This document shows, piece by piece, positions 1 to 8,410 of a stretch of DNA of 64,000 nucleotides. The notes under the pieces were generated by a model. It searched no databases. It saw only the letters and a program-made list of their open reading frames with translations, and was not told the origin of the DNA. The stretch is from contig JBGUMQ010000017.1 of assembly GCA_045116915.1 (NCBI GenBank), positions 8,045 through 72,044 on the forward strand. The letters are read 5' to 3'. Each line of letters opens with the position of its first letter. Within the stretch, counting starts at the first letter, position 1. Source of the DNA: UBA9732 sp045116915. Lineage in GTDB: Bacteria > Spirochaetota > Spirochaetia > Sphaerochaetales > Sphaerochaetaceae. Both the position numbers and the translations under genes were made by a program.

Positions 1-1
1 G

Positions 2-544
2 ATGATCAGGAGCTACGGAAACGAGTCGTCGTTCCCGGCCTGGGTGGCCGCCCGTGCGACCAGCGCCGCCCCCACGTTCTTCTCACCCTGCGAGTACGAT
101 GGCAAGCTCCTGGTGGACGGAGGCGTCGTGGCCAACAACCCGGCCCTGTTCGCCTATTTCGAGGCCAAGCGGCTCTATCCGCATTGCACCAGGTTCCACA
201 TCCTGTCGTTGAGTACGGCCGGCACGCACCACACCATGCAGAAGGAGGAGACGAAGGGCCTCATGAACTGGGCCGACCACATCTCCCCGCTTTTCTCGAC
301 GGCGCAGAAGAGGACCACCGACTACGTGCTTGCCAACGAGGCCGATGCCGACTACGTCAGGATCGACGAGCAGTTCTCCACCCCGGTGAAGATGGACGAG
401 ACGAACATGACGGTGCTGCGGTCGATGCGCTCGGAGGCCGAGTCGTGGGCGATGATGCACGACACGGAGCTGGACGTCTTCGCCAGAATGCTTGTGGAGA
501 ACATGGAGTACAGGAAGAATGCATCCGAAACAGGAAGAACTTGA
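2..544 (+). CDS. Patatin-like phospholipase, C-terminal part (cut by window edge)
   Basis: This is the C-terminal 180 residues of a patatin-family serine hydrolase; the reading frame is open to the left edge, so the nucleophile GxSxG motif lies outside the window. What remains shows the conserved ATSAAPTFF segment and the DGG motif (LVDGGVVANNPA, about residues 37-48), whose Asp is the second member of the Ser-Asp dyad. Such enzymes release fatty acids from lipids or acyl esters. The gene overlaps the next one by 26 bases, suggesting co-expression. Substrate and localisation cannot be judged from this fragment. Confidence 0.8.
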   Translation: MIRSYGNESSFPAWVAARATSAAPTFFSPCEYDGKLLVDGGVVANNPALFAYFEAKRLYPHCTRFHILSLSTAGTHHTMQKEETKGLMNWADHISPLFSTAQKRTTDYVLANEADADYVRIDEQFSTPVKMDETNMTVLRSMRSEAESWAMMHDTELDVFARMLVENMEYRKNASETGRT

Positions 545-914
545 GGCCAAGATGTCCCTGCTGTGCCAGGCATTGGACAACCATCTCGAGGACATATACG
601 GCGACCGCTACAGGATCCATCCCAACCGGCCCAAGCGCGGGGCAGGAGCCAATCCGAACTACGACGGTCTGTTCGCCACATCCCTGGCGTTCACGCTGGG
701 CTACGGTTCCAAGTACGGCAGGGGCTATGTAGTGAACGTTGAGATCAGGACCCTGGACAAGGTCTCGCAGTACGATCAGGCCAAGATCCGCAGCACCGCA
801 TTCTCATTCATCAGCGAGAACCTGGCCAAATACATCCCCGGCCATGAACTTCAGGTCGTCCAGGACGGCAATGTCATGAAGGTCATAGGGGATTTCTCGT
901 TGGGCGAGGTCTGA
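519..914 (+). CDS. Conserved hypothetical protein, 131 aa
   Basis: I do not recognise this protein. The start is placed at the ATG at 519, which has a GGAG/AGGAAG-like sequence just upstream; a longer in-frame start at 492 would deepen the overlap with the patatin gene. The protein is soluble, with no signal peptide or membrane segment. A charged N-terminal helix (residues 1-25) is followed by an R/K/P-rich stretch and a mixed alpha/beta region ending in a beta-rich tail. Overlap with the lipase gene suggests one transcript. No function is proposed. Confidence 0.6.
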   Translation: MHPKQEELEAKMSLLCQALDNHLEDIYGDRYRIHPNRPKRGAGANPNYDGLFATSLAFTLGYGSKYGRGYVVNVEIRTLDKVSQYDQAKIRSTAFSFISENLAKYIPGHELQVVQDGNVMKVIGDFSLGEV

Positions 915-946
915 CAAGCAACACGGAATCGAATTCACAGGCTGAA

Positions 947-966
947 AATGTTGCTTCGGCAACATT
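947..966. terminator. Hairpin with TTCG loop between convergent genes
   Basis: A perfect 8-bp stem, AATGTTGC/GCAACATT, closes on a TTCG tetraloop. Read on the minus strand the stem runs into four T residues, as expected for a terminator of the hexokinase gene. It may also stop the plus-strand transcript, although the T run on that side is missing. Confidence 0.5.
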
Positions 967-1015
967 CTCGCCGCCATTTCATTGAAAGATGTTGCTTCCG
1001 CGGAAAACCGTGGGA

Positions 1016-2308
1016 TCAGAGCGTCAGGGCTCCGACCGCGGATCCTATGACGGGGCTGTTCTCGATCTGCGTGATCACCGCCCTCCTGCCCTTCTCCGCA
1101 AGGAAAGCATCCAGATACTCGGTGGTGTAGCTCTTGAGGAAGGCAGTCATGTGGAATGTCGTGCCGTCGGCGTTGATCAGCACCGGATGGTCCTCGTCCT
1201 TGCCGAAATCGGTGATCAGAACAGCGGATGCGAGGTTTGCTGCCGTGAGCTTCGCCGCACGGGCGATGAAGCTTCCAAGAATCTCCATCAGGGTATCGTA
1301 GTCATCCTCCTGCGATGCGCAGCCGTAGAGCAGACAGGTCTCGTCGTCGGAGAGGAACCTGCTGAGCTCGATCGTGGACAGTTCGCTCAGATGGGAGAAA
1401 CCCTCGGAGAAAACGTTGCTGAACAGACCTTCGGACACGGCACGCCTTATGATCATCCAGGCCAGCGGACCCAGATATGCTCCGCTTATCATCTTCTCGA
1501 GCTTGGACTGCTCGGGATTGTTCGTACTGGCAAGGAAATCCCTGTCTATGTCTCCCAGGCTGATGTCCAGACATCCGGACTCGACGTTGATTATCTGGTA
1601 TTCCGAGCCGAACACCGAGGCATCGACCTTGGTGATGTTGGAGGCCTTCTCGATGTAGGCGGTGTTGGTGCCGGTTCCGAGGATGAAGCCTATGCAGCCG
1701 TCGTAGCTTTCGGAGCCGGAGCCGGCCTTGGCGGCCAGGAGTGTGGTGACGGTGTCGTTGAGGATGATGATCTTCTTGTTGGCGACATCGTGTCCGCGGC
1801 GTCCGAGTTCGGCCAGCAGTTCCTTGCCGATGTGCTTTCCAAGGACCTCGGGGGCCTTGATCTCCTTGCTGAACACCTGGGGGATGCCGTCATGGTCCGG
1901 GAGGATCTCGGCGGCGTACGAGAAGCAGAATCCGATCCTGTCGCTGCGGTCGATCAGGCGCTCGGTCTCATCGGCGATGAGTGAGAAGAACTCCTGGGCG
2001 CTGACTTCCCTTTCGATTCCGGGCATGCGACCCTTCTGGAACTCGCTTATGACCGGTTTGAGGTTGTTGTCGAAGGTCACGAGGCATGTGCGGAGGTTTG
2101 TGCCGCCGGCATCGATGACTATGACCGTCTCGCCCGGCTTGGGCCTTGCGTCCGGAGAGCAGAAGCTGGGGATCATGGCAAGCGAGCTGGGCCTGCCGGC
2201 GATGCCGTTCTTCATCTCGGCGATGAACAAGTCGCAGAGAGAATCCATGCTGATGAGATCCGCATCGAGCATGTGCCTTTCGAGAAAATCCTGAACCTGT
2301 GGTTTCAT
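1016..2308 (-). CDS. Hexokinase (eukaryote-type family)
   Basis: ATP-dependent hexose kinase, 430 residues, phosphorylating glucose and similar sugars at the entry to glycolysis. It belongs to the large eukaryote-like hexokinase family found in treponemes, not to the short ROK or GlcK glucokinases. The phosphate-binding motif DAGGTNLR is at residues 66-73, the catalytic Asp lies in LNDT (184-186), and the second phosphate loop ILGTGTNTAYIE ends near 220. A GGAG ribosome-binding site lies about 6 bases before the ATG. It follows the exported-protein gene by 34 bases in the same direction, so the two may share a transcript. The protein is cytoplasmic. Confidence 0.88.
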   Translation of the reverse strand: MKPQVQDFLERHMLDADLISMDSLCDLFIAEMKNGIAGRPSSLAMIPSFCSPDARPKPGETVIVIDAGGTNLRTCLVTFDNNLKPVISEFQKGRMPGIEREVSAQEFFSLIADETERLIDRSDRIGFCFSYAAEILPDHDGIPQVFSKEIKAPEVLGKHIGKELLAELGRRGHDVANKKIIILNDTVTTLLAAKAGSGSESYDGCIGFILGTGTNTAYIEKASNITKVDASVFGSEYQIINVESGCLDISLGDIDRDFLASTNNPEQSKLEKMISGAYLGPLAWMIIRRAVSEGLFSNVFSEGFSHLSELSTIELSRFLSDDETCLLYGCASQEDDYDTLMEILGSFIARAAKLTAANLASAVLITDFGKDEDHPVLINADGTTFHMTAFLKSYTTEYLDAFLAEKGRRAVITQIENSPVIGSAVGALTL

Positions 2309-2342
2309 TGTGCCTCCGGTGCGGGTATACCCCGGTCTGCGG

Positions 2343-3008
2343 CTACATCGTGAACACTCCGCCCTGATATGCGTAGCCGTTTATCCTGTATATCCCCAAA
2401 GAGCTTATGACAATGTCGCCTCCGTCGTCAACAGAAAGGCTGAAATCCCCGTTCAGATACATGGGGCGCTCCAGCTTGGAACCGTATATCTGCATATCCA
2501 CGGAAAGTCCTATCTCCTGTCCCGTGTTCTCCCTGGACGACCAGATCGCCAGCAACTGGTTCAGGTCGGCACCCTCCGGATATGTGAACGAGATGCTGCC
2601 GGAAAGAAGGAAGTCGCCCTGCTTGTAGTCGCGGGTGGACATGGCGACATACACCGCCGACACGAGAGGGTTCTCCACCGCACCGTTGAGAAGCGAAAGG
2701 AGCGCGGCGAAGAAGCCGCCGCCCGATTCTGTGGGAGCCAGCTTACGCACGTACTCGTACGGGTCGGCCAGGAAATAGGCGATCCTTGCGGGGAGCATGG
2801 ATTCCTGTATCATGGAGACATTGCTGCACGGGAGGCTTATGTCGGTATCGGTGCACTCCGTCACCAGCGAGGCCGACACGCAATCCATGATGACCGTCAG
2901 AGTATCCAAAACTTCCTCGTCTGAAGGAGGAAGTTCCACATCATCGGCAAAGAGGCTTGAAACGAGCAACAGTGATACCATCCCGATTGTAATCAGTCTT
3001 CGTATCAT
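2343..3008 (-). CDS. Exported hypothetical protein, 221 aa
   Basis: I do not recognise this protein. It begins with a typical signal peptide (MIRRL, a hydrophobic core, cleavage near SLFA-DD at about residue 22) and the mature part is rich in short beta-like stretches, so it is probably periplasmic or outer-membrane associated. Cys residues near 45, 54 and 63 may form disulfides. The start is the ATG at 3008. The GGAGG upstream is about 20 bases away and lies in the promoter spacer, so it is unlikely to act as a ribosome-binding site. It is divergent from sbcB and precedes the hexokinase gene. Confidence 0.65.
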   Translation of the reverse strand: MIRRLITIGMVSLLLVSSLFADDVELPPSDEEVLDTLTVIMDCVSASLVTECTDTDISLPCSNVSMIQESMLPARIAYFLADPYEYVRKLAPTESGGGFFAALLSLLNGAVENPLVSAVYVAMSTRDYKQGDFLLSGSISFTYPEGADLNQLLAIWSSRENTGQEIGLSVDMQIYGSKLERPMYLNGDFSLSVDDGGDIVISSLGIYRINGYAYQGGVFTM

Positions 3009-3017
3009 CTTGATGTA

Positions 3018-3047
3018 AATATAATCCCCTTCCTCCTTTGTTTTCAA
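3018..3047 (-). promoter_or_regulatory. Promoter for the exported protein/hexokinase genes
   Basis: On the minus strand TTGAAA (3042-3047) is separated by 18 bases from TATATT (3018-3023). The -10 box ends 9 bases before the ATG at 3008, leaving almost no leader. Its -35 box overlaps the -35 box of the divergent sbcB promoter. Confidence 0.55.
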
Positions 3048-3065
3048 GGTTTTTTGTGCTAGATT
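3038..3065 (+). promoter_or_regulatory. Leaderless-type promoter of sbcB
   Basis: TTGTTT (3038-3043), a 16-base spacer and TAGATT (3060-3065) end exactly 6 bases before the sbcB ATG at 3072. There is no ribosome-binding site between, which implies a leaderless or nearly leaderless mRNA. Confidence 0.55.
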
Positions 3066-3071
3066 TGAAAC

Positions 3072-4490
3072 ATGCGCGGCAACGGACAGACTTTCTTCTG
3101 GTATGATCTCGAGACATTCGGCCTGAATCCTTTCTACGACAGGATCGCACAGTTCGCAGGACGGCGGACGGACACCGACCTGAACCCCGTGGGAGACCCG
3201 GTGGTCCTGTACTGCCGGCTGTCGGCCGACTACATGCCGGATCCCGCCGCCTGCCTGGTCACGGGCATCACACCCCGGGTCGTCAAGGAAAACGGTATCC
3301 CCGAGAGCGAGTTCATAGAGAAAATCAACGACATATTCAGCGTTCCGGGCACTTGTGTGTGCGGATTCAACACGCTCAAGTTCGATGACGAGTTCATCCG
3401 CAACGCCCTCTACAGGAACTTCATCGACCCCTATCAGCGCGAATGGAAGAACGGCAACACCAGGTGGGACATCATCGATCTGGTCAGGGCCTGCCACGAC
3501 TTCAGGCCGGAAGGGATCAGCTGGCCGCCGGCAAGCGACAAGGGCAATCCCGTGTTCAAGCTGACGGAGCTGACGGCGGCCAACCACATAGAGCAGGTCG
3601 GAGCCCATGACGCGCTTGTGGACGTGAACGCCACCATAGCGGTGGCAAGGCTCATCAGGAGCAGGCAGCCCAGGCTGTTCGACTACTACCTCACACTCAG
3701 GAGCAAGGCGGTTGTCAGGAACCTTCTGGATCCCCAGGACACTCCCGAGCCGGTCCTCCATACCTGCGCGGCCTTCACCAACCCCGCGGGCTGCACATCC
3801 ATGATCGTTCCGATCACCCCGCACGTGAAGAACGAGAACACAATCGTGTGCTTCGACCTCAGACAGGACACCGCACCGCTTTTCGCCGCCAAGGCGGAGG
3901 ACGTGTTCAAGGTTCCCGGAGTCATGAGGATCGCGGTCAACCGCGTGCCGTTCGTCGCACCGCTGAAGACGCTCAAATCCGGCGACTACGCCAGGCTGGG
4001 GATCGATTACGCGCAGTGCATGCGGCGCTACGAGGAGATCACAAGGCAGAGGACTTCCCTGATACTGAAGATCCGCTCCAACGACGGGGACGAATTCGTC
4101 AATCCGGACGATCCCGACTTCCAGATCTACAGCAGGTTCTTCAGCGACTACGACAAGAAGCTGTTCAACGTCGTCAGGAGCACCCCGCCGGAGCAGAGGC
4201 TCAAGCTGAACCTGAGGTTCGAGGACCCGCGCTGCCAGCAGATGCTCTGGCGCCATGTCTGCAGGAACTACCCTCTTGTCCTGGACGATGCTGAGATGGC
4301 CAGATGGAAGTCGTTCGCTTCCACCAGACTGCTCTGCCCTCCGGGCAATCCCATCAACGACATAAACTTCGTCTCGCGCAAGATCGACGAGCGCCTTGCC
4401 GATACATCGCTCCAGCCGCAGCAGAAGGCCGTGATGGCGGAGCTGAAGGAATACCTATTGCAGTTGAAGCGGTTTGTCGGACTGAATTGA
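3072..4490 (+). CDS. sbcB: Exodeoxyribonuclease I
   Basis: Single-strand 3'-5' DNA exonuclease of 472 residues acting in recombination and mismatch repair, very like E. coli SbcB over its whole length. The DEDDh active site is visible: YDLETFG with D12 and E14, FDDE with D105/D106, and GAHDALVD with H179 and D184. The RQPRLFDY segment that follows the exonuclease domain is also conserved, as is the C-terminal SH3-like and helical region. The gene has no ribosome-binding site; a -10 box lies 6 bases before the ATG. It stands alone, divergent from the exported-protein gene. SbcB is best known from gammaproteobacteria, so transfer is possible. Confidence 0.92.
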   Translation: MRGNGQTFFWYDLETFGLNPFYDRIAQFAGRRTDTDLNPVGDPVVLYCRLSADYMPDPAACLVTGITPRVVKENGIPESEFIEKINDIFSVPGTCVCGFNTLKFDDEFIRNALYRNFIDPYQREWKNGNTRWDIIDLVRACHDFRPEGISWPPASDKGNPVFKLTELTAANHIEQVGAHDALVDVNATIAVARLIRSRQPRLFDYYLTLRSKAVVRNLLDPQDTPEPVLHTCAAFTNPAGCTSMIVPITPHVKNENTIVCFDLRQDTAPLFAAKAEDVFKVPGVMRIAVNRVPFVAPLKTLKSGDYARLGIDYAQCMRRYEEITRQRTSLILKIRSNDGDEFVNPDDPDFQIYSRFFSDYDKKLFNVVRSTPPEQRLKLNLRFEDPRCQQMLWRHVCRNYPLVLDDAEMARWKSFASTRLLCPPGNPINDINFVSRKIDERLADTSLQPQQKAVMAELKEYLLQLKRFVGLN

Positions 4491-4590
4491 AGGCAATGCA
4501 ACAACATCCGGTTGCAAGGATTGTTTCTATTCGCTTTTTTCTGAAGATTTTTGTTGCAAAAACAACACTTTTACTTCTAAACTTTATTGT

Positions 4591-4620
4591 TTGTCCTCCT
4601 TGTTGACGGTATGATACAAT
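4591..4620 (+). promoter_or_regulatory. Possible promoter of the nucleoside-transport operon
   Basis: TTGTCC (4591-4596) and TACAAT (4615-4620) are 18 bases apart in an AT-rich stretch upstream of the binding-protein gene. The match is fair only. It would give a leader of about 60 bases containing the hairpin at 4628-4660. Confidence 0.4.
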
Positions 4621-4627
4621 AAAGTAA

Positions 4628-4660
4628 CGGGGAAGGGTCCGTCTGAACGGAGATTCCCCG
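4628..4660 (+). promoter_or_regulatory. Structured leader upstream of the nucleoside-binding protein
   Basis: CGGGGAA (4628-4634) pairs with TTCCCCG (4654-4660), and inside it TCCGT (4638-4642) pairs with ACGGA (4647-4651) around a CTGA loop. This two-part hairpin lies 25 bases before the start codon. I do not recognise it as a named riboswitch; it may stabilise the mRNA or control initiation. Confidence 0.45.
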
Positions 4661-4685
4661 GATAAAACCTAAAAGGAGACACAAC

Positions 4686-5717
4686 ATGAAGAAAGCACTG
4701 ATCATCGCTCTTCTCGCCATGCTCGCGACAGGTATGCTCTTCGCTTCCGGCTCCCAGGAAGCCGCACCGAAGGCAAAGGAAATCAAGGTCGCCCTGATCG
4801 TCTCGTCCACAATCGACGACAAGGGCTGGTGCCAGGCCATGCATGACGGCATCACCGAAGCCATGGCTGAGCTCCCTGCCGGAACAATCGCGGATTACAA
4901 GGCAGTCGAGAACACACAGCCCGCAGACGCCAAGTCGGCGGTCGCCACATATGTCAACCTCGGCTTCAACATCATCATCCTCCACGGCTCGCAGTACAGG
5001 TCGGTCACTGAGGAAGTCAGCAAGGAGTATCCGGATGTCATGTTCGCCTTCGGAACCACAACCGACATCATCGGAGACAACGTATTCAGCTACATGCCCC
5101 AGTCGGAGGAGACCGGGTTCCTGGCAGGTATCGTCGCAGGACTGACGACCAAGGCCAACAAGGTCGGAGTCGTGGGACCCATCGACGGCGGTGACTCCGC
5201 ACGCTACAACAGAGGTTTCGTCCTCGGCGTCCAGTCCGTCAATCCGGCGGCCAAGATCACGGTCACACACATCGGAGACTTCAACGACACCGTCAAGTCC
5301 GGTGAGTTCGCACAGTCCCTGATCCAGGCGGGCAACGACGTCCTGACAGGTTCGTCGCAGCAGGCCCTCGGCTCGCTCAGAGCTGTCGCCGAGTATCCCG
5401 ACAAGGACATCTGGTGGGTCGGTCAGGATACCGCACAGATCGGTCTTGACGAGGGCTACAAGTGCATCGCGGCATCGTCCTACAACTACAAGGCCGTCCT
5501 GATCGGACTGGTCGATGCCTTCAAGGCCGGCAAGCTCGGCGGAGAGGTCATCCCGATGAACTTCTCCAACGGCGGATTCATCTGGGCATGGAACGACAAG
5601 TGCGCAGACAAGATCACACCGCAGATCAAGGAAGCCGTCGAGTCCAAGATGGCCGAGTTCAAGGCCAAGGCCGACACTCTCGCAGCCTGGAAGGACGTGG
5701 ACTACTCCAAGCTCTGA
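4686..5717 (+). CDS. BMP-family nucleoside-binding protein of an ABC transporter
   Basis: Periplasmic substrate-binding protein of 343 residues in the BMP/PnrA family, whose treponemal member (TmpC/PnrA) binds purine nucleosides. It has a signal peptide (residues 1-20) with cleavage near LFAS-GSQEA. There is no lipobox Cys, so it should be soluble in the periplasm unless anchored otherwise. The family pattern is clear: KVALIVSSTIDDKGW near residue 36, the YPDVMFAFGT strand and VGVVGPIDGGD. AAGGAG lies 7 bases before the ATG. It is followed by a terminator-like hairpin and then the ATPase and two permeases, so it should be the most highly expressed gene of the operon. Confidence 0.88.
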   Translation: MKKALIIALLAMLATGMLFASGSQEAAPKAKEIKVALIVSSTIDDKGWCQAMHDGITEAMAELPAGTIADYKAVENTQPADAKSAVATYVNLGFNIIILHGSQYRSVTEEVSKEYPDVMFAFGTTTDIIGDNVFSYMPQSEETGFLAGIVAGLTTKANKVGVVGPIDGGDSARYNRGFVLGVQSVNPAAKITVTHIGDFNDTVKSGEFAQSLIQAGNDVLTGSSQQALGSLRAVAEYPDKDIWWVGQDTAQIGLDEGYKCIAASSYNYKAVLIGLVDAFKAGKLGGEVIPMNFSNGGFIWAWNDKCADKITPQIKEAVESKMAEFKAKADTLAAWKDVDYSKL

Positions 5718-5736
5718 CAAAGGTTTGAAACTTCAC

Positions 5737-5767
5737 ATGTGCAGGTCCGGGTGGCCTGCACATTTTT
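5737..5767 (+). terminator. Intrinsic terminator or attenuator after the binding-protein gene
   Basis: ATGTGCAGG (5737-5745) pairs perfectly with CCTGCACAT (5755-5763) and is followed by TTTT. It lies between the binding-protein gene and the ATPase gene and would reduce transcription of the downstream transport genes. Confidence 0.75.
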
Positions 5768-5792
5768 CATAAGACTATTTCAGCGGACAATT

Positions 5793-7322
5793 ATGGCAAG
5801 ATTCGACAAAATCACAGAACTGCGTGTGGAGCACATAACCAAGCGCTTCCCCGGCGTGCTTGCGAGCGACGACATCTCCCTTACCGTGGGAGAACACCAG
5901 ATACTCGCGCTTGTCGGAGAGAACGGCGCCGGAAAGACCACGCTGATGAACATGATCATGGGACTGTACCAGCCGGATGAGGGGAAGATCTTCATCAACG
6001 GCGAGGAGGTGCAGCTCAGAACCCCGAACGACGCATTCGACTGCGGAATCGGGATGGTGCACCAGCAGTACATGCTGGTCCCCAACATGACCGTCCTCGA
6101 GAACATCGCCCTGGGAATGAAGAACAGCTGGAAGGGCATCAGGGTCGACCTGCAGATGGTCAGGGACAAGGTCGTCGAGATTTCCGAGAAGTACGGGCTC
6201 CTGGTGGATCCCGATGCATATATCTGGCAGCTTGCCGTAGGCGAGCAGCAGCGCGTGGAGCTGGTGAAGACACTCTGCCTGGGCGCCAAATTCCTGATCC
6301 TGGACGAGCCCACGAGCGCGCTGACACCGCAGGAGACGGACGAGCTGATCGTCCTCCTGAAGAAGATGAGCAGCGAGCTTTCGATCATCTTCATCAGCCA
6401 CAAGCTGAACGAGGTCAAGGCCCTGTCCGACAAGGTCAGCATCCTCAGGCACGGCAAGGTCGTCTTCGAAGGCAGCACGGCCGACTACACTCCCAAGCAG
6501 ATAGCGGCCCTGATGACTGGCCACGAGGTCGAGGTCAACGAGAACACCGAGGAGCCGTCGGACGGAGAGCCTGCCCTTGTGATAAGGGATCTCTGCGTCA
6601 GAAGCGACAGGGGCTTCCTGGCGCTGGACCACTACAACCTAACCGTGAAATCCGGCGAGATCGTAGGCCTTGCCGGAGTCTCCGGAAACGGCCAGCGTGA
6701 GCTTGCGGAGGCCATCAACGGGATCAGGAAGACCGAAAGCGGCACGATCGAGTTCTTCGGGAAGCAGATACAGAACCTCACTCCCGGACAGGTGATCGCG
6801 ACCGGAATGGGATACATCCCGGAGGAGAGGAACACGGAGGGTATCGTCCCGTCCATGTCGATCAAGGAGAACATGATCCTTAAGGACAGCGAGTCCGCGT
6901 CGTTCTCCGGCCGCCATATCCTGAAGAACAAGGTCATAGAAAGCACTTCCGAGAAGCTCCGCGATGAATTCGACATAAGATGTCCGGGCATCCACACGGC
7001 CGCGGGATCGCTTTCCGGAGGAAACATCCAGAAGGTCATCCTTGCAAGGGAGATATCAAGGCATCCGAAGTTCCTGGTGTGCGTCTACCCCATCAGGGGC
7101 CTGGACATGGGAGCCGCGGAGTTCATCCACAAGGAGCTGCTCAAGCTCCGCAAGAGCGGGGTCGGAATCCTTCTGATAAGCGAGGAGCTCGAGGAGATAA
7201 TGAACCTCAGCGACCGCATAGCCGTTATCTTCAAGGGGCAGACACAGGCCGTCCTCGAGCGCGGTCAGGCCACCACCGACAAGCTCGGAATTCTCATGGC
7301 GGGGGTGAAGGAAGATGAATAA
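5793..7322 (+). CDS. Nucleoside ABC transporter ATPase (two nucleotide-binding domains)
   Basis: Cytoplasmic ATPase of 509 residues with two fused ABC domains, the layout of RbsA/YufO-type importers that work with BMP proteins. The first domain has Walker A GENGAGKT (42-49), signature VGEQQRVE and Walker B LILDEPTSAL. The second has the usual degenerate Walker A (GVSGNGQRE) and signature LSGGNIQK. Its Walker B region reads VYPIRGLDMG instead of the common PTRGLDVG. The ATG at 5793 is chosen because the upstream in-frame ATG at 5739 lies inside the terminator stem. No strong ribosome-binding site is present. The gene overlaps the first permease gene by 8 bases. Confidence 0.88.
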   Translation: MARFDKITELRVEHITKRFPGVLASDDISLTVGEHQILALVGENGAGKTTLMNMIMGLYQPDEGKIFINGEEVQLRTPNDAFDCGIGMVHQQYMLVPNMTVLENIALGMKNSWKGIRVDLQMVRDKVVEISEKYGLLVDPDAYIWQLAVGEQQRVELVKTLCLGAKFLILDEPTSALTPQETDELIVLLKKMSSELSIIFISHKLNEVKALSDKVSILRHGKVVFEGSTADYTPKQIAALMTGHEVEVNENTEEPSDGEPALVIRDLCVRSDRGFLALDHYNLTVKSGEIVGLAGVSGNGQRELAEAINGIRKTESGTIEFFGKQIQNLTPGQVIATGMGYIPEERNTEGIVPSMSIKENMILKDSESASFSGRHILKNKVIESTSEKLRDEFDIRCPGIHTAAGSLSGGNIQKVILAREISRHPKFLVCVYPIRGLDMGAAEFIHKELLKLRKSGVGILLISEELEEIMNLSDRIAVIFKGQTQAVLERGQATTDKLGILMAGVKEDE

Positions 7323-8409
7323 CTACAAGATCGCATACAAGGTTTCGGTGGTTGTGATCGCGGTCATGGCCGCACTTCTGGTCGGAGCGCTCATAATCAT
7401 CGCCGTCGGCGGAGACGTGTTCAACACATACTGGATCATCATCTCCATGCCGTTCATGAGCATGAGGACGTTCAGCGAGGTCCTCATAAGGATGATACCC
7501 CTTCTGATCGTCGCGCTCGGAATCGCGGTCAGTTCCAGAAGCGGGATCATCAACATCGGTGCCGAAGGCCAGATGTACATGGGGATCATAGCCGCGACCG
7601 TGATAGCCACCAACTGTGGTTCTCTTCCCAAGTTCCTGGTCGTGCCCATGTGCATAATCGCAGGCGGCCTCGCCGGAGGCATCTACGGATTCATCCCCGG
7701 CTGGCTGAAGGCCAAGCTGGAGGTCAGCGAGCTGCTCTCCACCGTCATGCTCAACTACGTGGCCACGCAGTTCTTCAACTTCTGCATCAGGGTCCCGCTT
7801 CTCGACCCCAACGAGAAGTCCGGAACACCGATGAGCAGAAGGATAGCGGATAACGCCACATTGTCGAGACTTTTCAAAGGCATGTCGCTGCACCAGGGCA
7901 TCTTCCTGGCCATCATACTCGTGGTCGTGATCTACATCCTGTTGTTCAAGACGACATGGGGATACAAGATGAGGGCCGCGGGAGCCTCCAGGCGGGCGGC
8001 CAACTACGGCGGAATCAATGTCTCCAGGTACCTGATAATCTCCATGGTCATCTCCGGGGCATGCGCCGGAATGGCGGGAGCCGTGGAGCTCATGGGAGTC
8101 CAGGGAAGAGCCGTTGCCGGAATGACTGGCGGATACGGATTCTCCGGAGTCGTCGTCGCGCTGTTCGGAGCACTCCATCCGCTTTGGATCGTCCCCGCCA
8201 GCTTCTTCTTCGGCATCCTCCTCTACAGCCAGGTGAACCTGCAGATCCTGACAAGCGTCCCGCCAAACCTGGTGAAGGCGCTCCAGGGACTCATCATCCT
8301 GATAATCGTCGCCGTACAGATGGTGATTTCCAACCCGTATTCGATGGAACGCTTCAGGAAGAGGTTCTTCGCAGGGCGGGACAAACTCAAGACCGGAAAG
8401 GAGGCATGA
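7315..8409 (+). CDS. Nucleoside ABC transporter permease 1
   Basis: Inner-membrane permease of 364 residues in the branched-chain/ribose permease superfamily, YufP-like. An N-terminal helix at 8-30 is followed by about eight to nine membrane segments. The RSGIINIGAEGQM motif near residue 77 is typical of nucleoside permeases of this group. It overlaps the ATPase gene by 8 bases and ends 1 base before the second permease gene, so translation of the three is coupled. With the second permease it should form the membrane channel of the importer. Confidence 0.87.
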   Translation: MNNYKIAYKVSVVVIAVMAALLVGALIIIAVGGDVFNTYWIIISMPFMSMRTFSEVLIRMIPLLIVALGIAVSSRSGIINIGAEGQMYMGIIAATVIATNCGSLPKFLVVPMCIIAGGLAGGIYGFIPGWLKAKLEVSELLSTVMLNYVATQFFNFCIRVPLLDPNEKSGTPMSRRIADNATLSRLFKGMSLHQGIFLAIILVVVIYILLFKTTWGYKMRAAGASRRAANYGGINVSRYLIISMVISGACAGMAGAVELMGVQGRAVAGMTGGYGFSGVVVALFGALHPLWIVPASFFFGILLYSQVNLQILTSVPPNLVKALQGLIILIIVAVQMVISNPYSMERFRKRFFAGRDKLKTGKEA

Positions 8410-8410
8410 C

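Noticed and set aside
3009..4256. A minus-strand extension of the exported-protein gene across sbcB
   Set aside because: The signal peptide begins at 3008, so the upstream part is a shadow of sbcB.
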